Positions 1-5,815 of a DNA stretch of 11,256 nucleotides are shown piece by piece. The notes under the pieces were generated by a model that made no database searches, was not told where the DNA came from, and saw only the letters and a program-made list of their open reading frames with translations. The translations under genes and the position numbers were made by a program. This stretch comes from an uncultured Oscillospiraceae bacterium (GTDB lineage: Bacteria > Bacillota > Clostridia > Oscillospirales > Oscillospiraceae): the NCBI GenBank assembly GCA_934636045.1, contig CAKTZP010000065.1, positions 1 through 11,256 on the forward strand. The letters are read 5' to 3'. The stretch's first letter is position 1, and each line of letters opens with the position of its first letter.

Positions 1-157
1 CTGTATAGAGTGTGGTGTTTTTCAGCGGTGTCCATGTCTTGATTTCTGAATTTACAATGAGAGTATCCGGCGAAATTTCACAGTTTTCTATTTTATAGAT
101 TAACACACTTTTGGGAATACGTACTGCATTGCCGTCCTTCTCAAGAAACCATTCCAT
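1..157 (-). CDS. GYF_2-like domain protein, 5' part only
   Basis: The gene runs off the left edge, so only the first 52 residues are visible. It starts at the ATG read leftward from base 157, with GGAGG at 166-170 and an 8-nt spacer, which fixes the start well. The visible protein begins MEWFLEKDGNAV and continues with an ISPDTLIVNSEIKTWTPL stretch. This resembles the GYF_2 (DUF4339) pattern, in which an N-terminal W and G are followed by I-x-PDTLV and a W-x-P near the end of a domain of about 50 residues. In that family the domain often sits at the N-terminus of proteins with later membrane or cytoskeletal segments, but none of that is visible here. The family call rests on motif resemblance only. 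A strong leftward promoter at 282-310 would drive it with a leader of about 118 nt. Its role is unknown. Confidence 0.6.
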   Translation of the reverse strand, partial: MEWFLEKDGNAVRIPKSVLIYKIENCEISPDTLIVNSEIKTWTPLKNTTLYT

Positions 158-158
158 T

Positions 159-225
159 TTGCTTACCTCCTTTTTGAAATCAGTTGGAAGAAAAGGTGCG
201 GCTGCTTACCTCCTTTCTCAAAATC
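159..225 (-). repeat. Duplicated Shine-Dalgarno leader segment
   Basis: The core GCTTACCTCCTTT (+ strand) occurs at 161-173 and again at 204-216, with similar flanks out to about 181 and 225. Read leftward, both copies contain AGGAGGTAAGC. The copy nearest the gene is its working ribosome binding site. The distal copy has no ATG, GTG or TTG at a usable distance, so it looks like an orphan site left by a local duplication, or a ribosome standby site. Confidence 0.6.
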
Positions 226-274
226 TTCAATTTTGGAACATAGAATAAAAAGCCTGCGTCACGGATTCTTCCTT

Positions 275-324
275 TTCAAGCATTATAACACATTTGTATT
301 CAAGTGGCAACATATGTGTTCAAG
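275..324. promoter_or_regulatory. Three TTCAAG repeats, candidate operator
   Basis: TTCAAG occurs at 275-280, 299-304 and 319-324. The second and third lie in the longer similar units TGTATTCAAG and TGTGTTCAAG. The same stretch holds a 7-bp inverted repeat, AACACAT (287-293) and ATGTGTT (314-320). The copies overlap the start region, the spacer and the upstream side of the leftward promoter, and lie just before the XRE regulator gene. This is where an autoregulatory repressor would bind. No protein can be assigned from sequence alone. Confidence 0.35.
282..310 (-). promoter_or_regulatory. Leftward sigma-A-type promoter
   Basis: On the minus strand, TTGCCA (complement of 305-310) is followed by exactly 17 bases and then a perfect TATAAT (complement of 282-287). 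Transcription would begin near base 275 and run into the GYF_2-like gene. The divergent XRE gene has only a weak candidate promoter: TTCAAG at 319-324 with a TACACT-like element about 18 bases on. Confidence 0.7.
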
Positions 325-370
325 AAAAGGAAAATTTTCGGTTACACTAAGGAACGAGGTGGAATCGAAT

Positions 371-607
371 ATGTTGGATGCAGTTGTTGTCGGCCGCGTG
401 ATTCAGCGTGTGCGTGAAAGTAAGAAGATGTCACAGGAGCTTGTCAGCGGACTTGCAGGAATTGGTCGGACGCATTTAAGCGCAATTGAGCGCGGTGAAC
501 GAAAGCCGACTCTTGAAACATTCTATAAAATTTCATTTGCAATGGGAATGCGGCCGAGTGTGTTGATGAGCATAATCGAGGAAGAAATGCATGATTTCAG
601 CGAATGA
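371..607 (+). CDS. XRE-family helix-turn-helix regulator
   Basis: This is a 78-residue DNA-binding protein consisting almost only of a Cro/CI-type helix-turn-helix. Residues 8-60 hold the five-helix fold, with the hallmark segment MSQELVSGLAGIGRTHLSAI and then ERGERKPTLET. Conserved positions include the Q of the second helix, the S-x-IERGER turn, and P-TLETFYKI after it. The reading frame is open back to base 233, but I chose ATG 371 because GAGGTGG lies 9-10 bases upstream and the extension (residues MEHRIKSLRHG onward) has no domain character and covers the promoter region. The protein probably binds its own intergenic region, where TTCAAG repeats occur, and may control the divergent GYF_2-like gene. 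Small stand-alone XRE proteins of this kind are common on phages and conjugative elements, but no other mobile gene is visible next to it. Confidence 0.85.
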   Translation: MLDAVVVGRVIQRVRESKKMSQELVSGLAGIGRTHLSAIERGERKPTLETFYKISFAMGMRPSVLMSIIEEEMHDFSE

Positions 608-630
608 TGGGCAATACTCGTCCTTAGCAC

Positions 631-649
631 ACAGAGATAGTATTTCTGT
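631..649. promoter_or_regulatory. Imperfect palindrome downstream of XRE gene
   Basis: ACAGAGATA and TATTTCTGT are 9-base arms around a single central G at base 640, with one mismatch between arms. There is no T-run, so it is not an ordinary terminator. It could be a protein-binding site or chance. Nothing else is recognisable from 608 to 736. Confidence 0.25.
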
Positions 650-736
650 CCGAAATATAATGCTGCGTTATATAATTCGACCAAAAAGGCAGACGTATGT
701 ATTCGTCAGTAATTTGCAATTTTTTTGAAAAAGGGC

Positions 737-764
737 TTGCATTTCTGAAAAAAATCGATACAAT
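737..764 (+). promoter_or_regulatory. Promoter of the folate operon
   Basis: TTGCAT (737-742) and TACAAT (759-764) are separated by 16 bases. The predicted start near base 771 leaves a short lead of about 13 nt before the first riboswitch helix at 784, which is the expected arrangement. A 6-bp inverted repeat, TCGATA (755-760) and TATCGA (767-772), straddles the -10 element and could be an operator. Confidence 0.65.
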
Positions 765-783
765 AATATCGACAAAGCGATGC

Positions 784-931
784 TGCAGGGAGTAGGAACA
801 GTGCGTTAAGTACCGAGCGGATGGGAGGTTGCCGCCGGGCGAAGGCGTTTCGGGAGACTTCGGAGCTGTCAAGGGACAGCAAGCCGGAGCTGCCGCAGAT
901 GCCGCGATACTGTTACCGCAACCGCCTAGCA
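784..931 (+). ncRNA. Tetrahydrofolate (THF) riboswitch, class I, long P4
   Basis: The conserved strings of the class I THF aptamer are present: GAGTAG at 790-795, GCGTTAAGT at 803-811, and an ATGGGAGGTTG hairpin loop at 821-831. Helices read by eye are: P1 784-789 with 925-931 (one bulged A at 928); P2 AACAGT 797-802 with ACTGTT 909-914; P3 813-820 with 832-838 (bulged A816); P4 844-850 with 897-903. The loop strand GGTTG (827-831) pairs with CAACC (919-923), which is the diagnostic pseudoknot. It differs in sequence from the Streptococcus version, so it looks like true covariation. The P4 arm is unusually long. It carries CTTCGG/CCGGAG (858-863 with 884-889) capped by GCTGTC/GACAGC (865-870 with 875-880). 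THF riboswitches sense reduced folates and switch off folate uptake or synthesis genes, which matches folT and folC downstream. Confidence 0.9.
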
Positions 932-933
932 AG

Positions 934-954
934 ACGTCCGATGATTCTGGACGT
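934..954 (+). promoter_or_regulatory. Small hairpin in riboswitch expression platform
   Basis: ACGTCC (934-939) and GGACGT (949-954) form a perfect 6-bp stem with a 9-nt loop just after the aptamer. It has no T-run, so it is probably a spacer helix that helps place the downstream anti-Shine-Dalgarno strand. Confidence 0.5.
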
Positions 955-971
955 AGCATCGCACATATTTT

Positions 972-996
972 CAACCTCCTCCCAATTCTAAGGAGG
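972..996 (+). promoter_or_regulatory. Anti-SD/SD hairpin controlling folT translation
   Basis: CCTCCT (975-980) is perfectly complementary to AGGAGG (991-996), the ribosome binding site that lies 8 nt before the folT ATG at 1005. Folding hides the site. The upstream strand CAACCTCC (972-979) is also fully complementary to GGAGGTTG (824-831) in the riboswitch loop, so the two pairings compete. The run of T after the stem (999-1004) also allows a weak transcription terminator, but the sequestered ribosome binding site makes translational control the simpler reading. Confidence 0.75.
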
Positions 997-1004
997 AATT
1001 TTTT

Positions 1005-1583
1005 ATGTCCAAAACCCGTTTCCCCATCCGTCGCATCGCCATTGACGCGGTGCTCATCGCCATGTACTTCGGCCTGTCTGCGCTCTCGGTGCAGCTCGGC
1101 GGCATCAAGCTGACCTTTGCCTCGCTGCCGACGCTGATCTGCGCCATGCTCTTCGGCCCGGTCGACGGCTTCCTTGTCGGCTTCCTCGGCGCCTTTATGG
1201 AGCAGATGCTCAAGTTCGGCTTCACGGCAACGACGCTGCTGTGGGTGCTGCCGCCGGCCATTCGCGGCCTGTTCGTCGGCGTGTGTGCGCTGGCGCTGCG
1301 GAAGTACATGTCCGTTGATGCGATCCTGTCCACCAAGCGGCCGTATTGCTACTTTGGCGTGACCCTCATCTCCGCGGTGATCGTCTCCACACTCAACACG
1401 CTGGTGTATTACGCGGACGCGAAGCTGTACCACTACTACGAATACCACATGGTCTTCGGCGTGTTCTGGATCCGCATCGCCTCCGGTCTGGTCTCCACGC
1501 TGCTGATGGCGATCGTCGCGCTGCCGGTCGTCGCCGCGCTGCAGCGGGCAAATTTTATTCCAAAAAAGAAGGCGAGAGCATGA
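1005..1583 (+). CDS. folT: Folate ECF transporter S component
   Basis: This 192-residue, very hydrophobic protein is the substrate-binding membrane subunit of an energy-coupling factor transporter for folates. It has about six membrane helices. The early segment IKLTFASLP followed by GPVDGFLVGFLGAFMEQML and then TTLLWVLPPAIRGLFVG is the typical FolT-family signature, including the acidic residue in the second conserved helix and the T-LLWVLPP loop. FolT subunits pair with shared EcfA, EcfA' and EcfT proteins. None of these is encoded here, so this is a group II system relying on a module elsewhere in the genome. The start is fixed by AGGAGG at 991-996. The upstream THF riboswitch confirms folate as substrate better than homology alone. 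The stop overlaps the folC start (ATGA), so the two are translationally coupled. Confidence 0.93.
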   Translation: MSKTRFPIRRIAIDAVLIAMYFGLSALSVQLGGIKLTFASLPTLICAMLFGPVDGFLVGFLGAFMEQMLKFGFTATTLLWVLPPAIRGLFVGVCALALRKYMSVDAILSTKRPYCYFGVTLISAVIVSTLNTLVYYADAKLYHYYEYHMVFGVFWIRIASGLVSTLLMAIVALPVVAALQRANFIPKKKARA

Positions 1584-2842
1584 ACGTCAACGAGGCGCTC
1601 GAATACATCCATTCCGTTTGCTGGAAGGGCTCGATTCCCGGCCTTTCCCGGACGCGTGAGCTGCTGCGCCGGCTCGGCGATCCGCAGAAAACGCTGAAAT
1701 TTATCCACATCGCCGGAACGAACGGCAAGGGCTCCACCGCCGCGATGCTCGATTCCATTCTCCGCGCGGCGGGCTATCGCTCGGGACTGTACACCTCCCC
1801 GTTCATCACCTGCTTCAATGAACGGATGCAGGTCAACGGCGAGATGATCGCCGACGAGGAGCTTGCCGAGATCACCGAGCAGGTCAAGCCCCACGCCGAG
1901 GCAATGACCGACCATCCGACGGAATTCGAGCTGGTCACGGCGATTGCCATGGTCTATTTTGCGCGGCACGCCTGCGACATCGTCGTGCTGGAGGTCGGCA
2001 TGGGCGGCGAGCTGGACTCGACCAACGTCATCGATACGCCCGAGGCCGCCGTGATCTGCAACATCGGCTATGACCACATGGAGGTGCTCGGCGACACGCT
2101 CGAAAAAATCGCGCAGGCCAAGGCCGGCATCATCAAGGGCGGCGACGCCGTCATCTATCGCTGCGCCGATTCCGTGGAGGCAGTGTTTGCCGACCGCTGC
2201 AAAGCGACCGGCGCAACGCTCCATAAGGCCGATTTCGACAGTCTGCACCTGATCCGCAGCAGCTTTGAGGGACAGGTCTTTGACTGTGGCGCGCGCAAGG
2301 CGCTGGAGCTTCCCCTTCTGGGCCAGCATCAGCTCAAAAACGCCGCCGTCGTGCTTGCCACGGTCGACGTACTGACGAAAAAGGGCTGGAGTATCTCCGA
2401 GCAGCAGCTCCGCGCAGGTCTAAAGGCCGTCACATGGCCGGGCCGCTTCGAGCTTCTGCGCAAGGACCCGGTGTTCATCGTTGACGGCGGCCACAATCCG
2501 CAGTGCATTGAAGCACTGGCGAAGAATATTGCCGACTACCTGCCCGGCAGGGAGATCACCGCCCTGACCGGAGTGATGGCGGATAAGGATTACGCCGATA
2601 TGTACCGCATCGTTGCGCCGTATATCAGCCGCTTCGTCACCGTCACCCCCGATAACCCCCGCGCCCTGCCCGCCGAAAAGCTGGCCGATGCCTTGGCGCG
2701 CTACGGTAAGCCCGTCACTGCCTGTGCAGACGTGGCGGAGGGCGTCCGGACGGCGATTGCCCAGACTGCACCGAACGGCGCCGTCGTCGCCTTCGGCAGC
2801 CTCTACATGGTCGGCACGGTCCGCGCCGCCGCGCGAGCCTGA
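1580..2842 (+). CDS. folC: Folylpolyglutamate / dihydrofolate synthase
   Basis: This 420-residue cytoplasmic ligase adds glutamate to folates (and possibly to dihydropteroate), trapping the vitamin brought in by FolT and making the active polyglutamate cofactors. The Mur-ligase-type fold is clear. The P-loop GTNGKGS is at residues 46-52, and the TSPF-x6-ER loop at 72-82. VLEVGMGGELDSTNV holds the Mg-binding glutamate near 138. H166 and LGDTLEKIAQAKAGIIK carry the presumed carbamylated lysine, K181. GQHQLKNA is at 249-255, WPGRFE at 286-291 and DGGHNP at 302-307. The length is normal for FolC. The frame is open back to 1346, but ATG 1580 gives the canonical N-terminus MNVNEALEYIHS and a 4-base ATGA overlap with folT. 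The gene shares the folT promoter and riboswitch, so reduced folate should repress both uptake and retention. Confidence 0.96.
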   Translation: MNVNEALEYIHSVCWKGSIPGLSRTRELLRRLGDPQKTLKFIHIAGTNGKGSTAAMLDSILRAAGYRSGLYTSPFITCFNERMQVNGEMIADEELAEITEQVKPHAEAMTDHPTEFELVTAIAMVYFARHACDIVVLEVGMGGELDSTNVIDTPEAAVICNIGYDHMEVLGDTLEKIAQAKAGIIKGGDAVIYRCADSVEAVFADRCKATGATLHKADFDSLHLIRSSFEGQVFDCGARKALELPLLGQHQLKNAAVVLATVDVLTKKGWSISEQQLRAGLKAVTWPGRFELLRKDPVFIVDGGHNPQCIEALAKNIADYLPGREITALTGVMADKDYADMYRIVAPYISRFVTVTPDNPRALPAEKLADALARYGKPVTACADVAEGVRTAIAQTAPNGAVVAFGSLYMVGTVRAAARA

Positions 2843-2890
2843 GAAGCAGCTTTCCCATAGAGCGCGATTCCTCATTGCACACTTCAAAAC

Positions 2891-2920
2891 ACCGCGTCTC
2901 ACGTTTGTGAGACGCGGTTT
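2891..2920 (+). terminator. Rho-independent terminator after folC
   Basis: A perfect 12-bp stem, ACCGCGTCTCAC (2891-2902) with GTGAGACGCGGT (2907-2918), has a 4-nt GTTT loop and a short TTTATA tail. It lies 48 bases after the folC stop codon and closes the folate operon. Confidence 0.85.
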
Positions 2921-2925
2921 ATACT

Positions 2926-3000
2926 GTCAAAACCTCCGATTATGTCATTGCGAGGAGGGCACAGCCCGACGTGGCAATGACATAATTGGAGGTTTTTGAC
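2926..3000. repeat. Palindromic intergenic repeat (REP/MITE-like)
   Basis: The left arm (2926-2951, beginning GTCAAAACCTCC) and right arm (2974-3000) are inverted copies of about 26 bp that differ by one extra T and one G/A change. The centre contains GGGC-ACA-GCCC. The inner part reads TCATTGCGAGGAGG...CGACGTGGCAATGA, similar to the CATTGCGAGGAG / CGACGTGGCAATC repeats that I recognise from many bacterial genomes. It lies between two convergent operons, so it may also terminate the leftward TIR operon. Confidence 0.8.
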
Positions 3001-3040
3001 CGTCTGACAGGCACGCCTACACGCGCCTCTTTCTTCTGAC

Positions 3041-3292
3041 TTATAATCTTTCTATCTTTTCAAGCTTATAAATCGTAATTCCGTTTTCCCGCGCAATGCG
3101 CATAAACTCATCAACGTTTCCCATGCCATCTGCGAATTGACTGAATGCACCATATTTCCCCGCGATTTCCATCATCAACTTATTCCTATAGGTAATCACG
3201 CGTGACAACACACCGTCTTTTTCGTAGGCATACATATTATTTCTCGATTGCTCCCGTGATGTGTCCGTTTTGTATTCTGTCTTGTTTTCCAT
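3041..3292 (-). CDS. Small hypothetical protein, last gene of TIR operon
   Basis: This 83-residue soluble protein starts MENKTEYKTDTSREQSRNN and ends EKIERL. GGAGG lies 9 bases before the ATG, so the start is well supported. I do not recognise a family. The N-terminal 20 residues are polar and probably disordered. The rest looks like a compact alpha/beta domain, with an AYEKDGVLSRVITYRNKLMME region, then a helix (VDEFMRIARENG) and a final strand (ITIYKLEKI). There are no cysteines, signal peptide or membrane segment. It begins 31 bases after the stop of the TIR gene on the same strand and is followed by the palindromic repeat, so it is most likely the distal gene of the SPFH-TIR operon and a candidate accessory or inhibitor of the TIR protein. 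That role is only inferred from position. Confidence 0.7.
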   Translation of the reverse strand: MENKTEYKTDTSREQSRNNMYAYEKDGVLSRVITYRNKLMMEIAGKYGAFSQFADGMGNVDEFMRIARENGITIYKLEKIERL

Positions 3293-3323
3293 TTTGAAAT
3301 TCCTCCATTATTCGTTTTTATTG

Positions 3324-5780
3324 TCATCCTTCGTTAGAAACCGCGCTCACGTCAACCCACATTGCCGGTCGAACGCCGCTGTAAATTCCAATCCCTGCGC
3401 CGCCGTCTTGTCCATTGGTGGTTGCCGTTCCGCCGGGGCTGTTCCCCGGCAACCGCACCCACCAGTCGCAGTATTCCTCACCTGTTCTCGCCCCCGTTTC
3501 TTCCATGCCGTAAACCTCATTAATGCGATGGTCTGCATAAGCCGTTAGCGGTGCTTTCCCCCAATCTTCGGCAAAATACTTATTCAATTCAGAATAGCTG
3601 AATATGAAAAGCTTATCCTCGGTGTCCTCGCCATCCGGGTAGGGCGCCCACCATTCCGTTTGCACTGCATATTTTGGATCATTTTCAGCCGGCACGGTAG
3701 TCACTTGAATCAGCGCTTGCTCCTCCTCGGAGAATGCCTCAAAAAGGAAGGTTTCGTTCAGCCATCTCCGCAGGGAGCTGCCCGGCCAAGTATCTTTACC
3801 CAAGTCATCCCACGAATTGTTCTCCCGATAGTCCAGCACATATCTGCTGATCAGCAGCACCTTGTCTTCCTCCTGCGCAAGCACCTGCCATTCGATGGGC
3901 TCTTTCCCGTTCGACTCATCATCATCCTGCTCAAAGGCTCCGAAAACCACATATTCCTCACTTAAGGTATTTGCAACGTACTCTCCTGTCTGTGTGCTTT
4001 CAATGATTTCAGTTTTTTGTGTGCTTGCAACATTCTGTTTTTGTAAATTCTCTGCATTCACAGACGGTTCTTTAGTAACTCTGCCGTTTCTTCTTAGGTT
4101 TGGTTTAATCAAGATGTTCCACAGGAAAACTGCCACAATTGCAGCCAAACACCCCAAAGCCGCCCACCTAATAATTTTTCTCCTTTTCTTATCCCGAAGC
4201 GCCTCCAAACGCAGCTCCTCTTCTTCCGCTTCCAGCTCTGCAATCATCTGTCGGCACTGGGCAAGCTTTGCATCCGCGTCCTTCCAGCCGACGATCTGTT
4301 CAAATTGACTTGCCGCGGCCTCCTGTGCCGGAATTGTCTTTCCGCACATCTGCACCACCGCCGCCTGATAGATAACATCCTTGCGGCATTCCTCCGCGCA
4401 TACTTTACACTGCTCTGCCTGCTCGTCGGCGTCCTTATAGCCCGGGATTTTTTGGAATTCTTTCGCGATCGCCAAAAATCCCTCCTCATTGGACGCCAGC
4501 TCTTTGGCCTCCATCGCACTGGTATAAAGCCTTTCCTTTCGCGCCAGCTCCACGCACTTGTCAACACTTGCAAGGCACTCCGTCATTTTGGCTTTCAGCG
4601 CAGCATCGGCAAAGCGCATTACTTTCTGGAAGTTGCTGTTTTCACGGAACGACTGCGTCTGCGTTTTCAGTTCCTCTTCGGTTCTTGCATGCAGCTCCGC
4701 CATCAGCTTTCCGAGATAGGCGTGCGCATTTTTCGGGTCTTGGTCGAGTACCTTTTCGCAGTACTGGTTTGCCTCATCCCAGCTTCCGTCCTCAAGGAAC
4801 ATTGCCACGCGTTCCAGCAGCGGCGCAATACTTGCTCCCGCGCCGACAGTCACAACCGCCTCCTTTGCCGCTTTGCGCTCCCCGCCGCTCACGATCTTTT
4901 TAATGCCGCGAATCAAGTCCTGCATAAAGCCCAGCTTGGACATATCCTGCGCCTGCAAATGCGAAAATTCCTCCGGCAGATCATACGGATCCATATCGCG
5001 GTAGGCGGGAATCAGTGCCTTTTTGCCGTTCGACTGCTTCACCAGCGCCAAATAACGGCTCCATTCGTTTTTGACCCAAACGGCATTGAAATATTCCTGC
5101 TTTGTTCCCAGCACGACCATCGCCTTGGCCGAATTCAGCGCCGCAAAAATATACGGCTCGTAAGCGGTTCCGAGCTTATCCTCCAACGTAATGCGCGCAA
5201 AGAAAACCTTAAAGCCCTCCTGCGTCAGCTGGTGGTACAGGTCGTTGGCCAGCACGCTGTCCTGCGTGCGTCGGCCGTTGGAATCTGTCTCCTTATAGCA
5301 GATGAACACGTCAAACGGTTCTTCCTTGGATGATATTTCCAGAATTCCCTTCTGGATTTTATCAATGGCCTGCGCTTCCTGCTCGTACAGCTCCCGTTGC
5401 CGCGCATCAGCATAGTGCAGGGCAGATTTATAATCCTCATCGGCAAAGATGGAGGTAAACTGCGCGCGGTTGACCGTCGGAATACGGTTGTGCGTTACCG
5501 GGTCTTCCACATATTCAATGCCGTAGCGACAAAGCACCAGCGACCAGTATGCCTCGGCGTCCGTGTTGTCCTCATTGAGAATCTGCTCATAGATTCCCAT
5601 CGCCTTGTCAAAATCGTTGCCCCGTCGGAAATGGTTCGCACGGTCGTAGAGATTGGCTTTCCGGTCGTCATCCAAGCGCGGCAGCGTTTGTTTGGTGCCG
5701 CAGGAATCGCAAACGCCGACCGTTGCGCCCTGCTCAAACTCGATTGTACCGCCGCACATTTTACACTTAAACACTGACAT
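3324..5780 (-). CDS. Zinc ribbon-TPR-TIR-TM-DUF6273-like protein
   Basis: This 818-residue multidomain protein has a clear order. A zinc ribbon has CxxC pairs at C6/C9 and C24/C27. TPR-like helices span about 40-85. A TIR domain (about 154-295) opens with PFDVFICYKETDSNGRRTQDS. Its glutamate E208 in AYEPYI sits where SARM1 has its catalytic glutamate (FEDKL), and WVKNEWSRYL follows. More helical repeats lie at about 320-515, including two similar units (FQKIPGYKDADEQAEQCK and FEQIVGWKDADAKLAQCR). A KKRRK-preceded membrane helix spans about 536-558, then a linker. The C-terminal domain (606-812) has RRWLNETF, WWVRLPG and GVRPAMWV, the pattern of DUF6273 proteins. Positive-inside charge places TIR in the cytoplasm and the C-terminal domain outside. 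Bacterial TIR domains often cleave NAD or make signalling nucleotides, usually in antiphage defence; here that is inference. The gene follows the membrane protein gene by 35 bases in one operon. Confidence 0.88.
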   Translation of the reverse strand: MSVFKCKMCGGTIEFEQGATVGVCDSCGTKQTLPRLDDDRKANLYDRANHFRRGNDFDKAMGIYEQILNEDNTDAEAYWSLVLCRYGIEYVEDPVTHNRIPTVNRAQFTSIFADEDYKSALHYADARQRELYEQEAQAIDKIQKGILEISSKEEPFDVFICYKETDSNGRRTQDSVLANDLYHQLTQEGFKVFFARITLEDKLGTAYEPYIFAALNSAKAMVVLGTKQEYFNAVWVKNEWSRYLALVKQSNGKKALIPAYRDMDPYDLPEEFSHLQAQDMSKLGFMQDLIRGIKKIVSGGERKAAKEAVVTVGAGASIAPLLERVAMFLEDGSWDEANQYCEKVLDQDPKNAHAYLGKLMAELHARTEEELKTQTQSFRENSNFQKVMRFADAALKAKMTECLASVDKCVELARKERLYTSAMEAKELASNEEGFLAIAKEFQKIPGYKDADEQAEQCKVCAEECRKDVIYQAAVVQMCGKTIPAQEAAASQFEQIVGWKDADAKLAQCRQMIAELEAEEEELRLEALRDKKRRKIIRWAALGCLAAIVAVFLWNILIKPNLRRNGRVTKEPSVNAENLQKQNVASTQKTEIIESTQTGEYVANTLSEEYVVFGAFEQDDDESNGKEPIEWQVLAQEEDKVLLISRYVLDYRENNSWDDLGKDTWPGSSLRRWLNETFLFEAFSEEEQALIQVTTVPAENDPKYAVQTEWWAPYPDGEDTEDKLFIFSYSELNKYFAEDWGKAPLTAYADHRINEVYGMEETGARTGEEYCDWWVRLPGNSPGGTATTNGQDGGAGIGIYSGVRPAMWVDVSAVSNEG

Positions 5781-5815
5781 TATACTGCTCCCTTCTTTCC
5801 ATGGTTTTCAATCCC

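Noticed and set aside
233..370. N-terminal extension of the XRE regulator
   Set aside because: It covers the promoter and TTCAAG region, lacks a good ribosome binding site, and ATG 371 has GAGGTGG upstream.
934..1004. Transcription terminator as the main riboswitch output
   Set aside because: The CCTCCT/AGGAGG stem is short and its 3' strand is the ribosome binding site itself, with the ATG immediately after; translational control fits better, though some termination at the T-run is possible.
624..1448. 274-codon open frame on the - strand
   Set aside because: It runs antisense through folT and the THF riboswitch and has a low-complexity H/R/D/E composition; not a real gene.
1346..1579. N-terminal extension of folC
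   Set aside because: The extension is the second frame of folT, arginine-rich and without homology character. ATG 1580 matches the family N-terminus and overlaps the folT stop.
4305..5333. 342-codon open frame on the + strand
   Set aside because: It is a shadow of the TIR gene with composition typical of an antisense frame and no recognisable motif.
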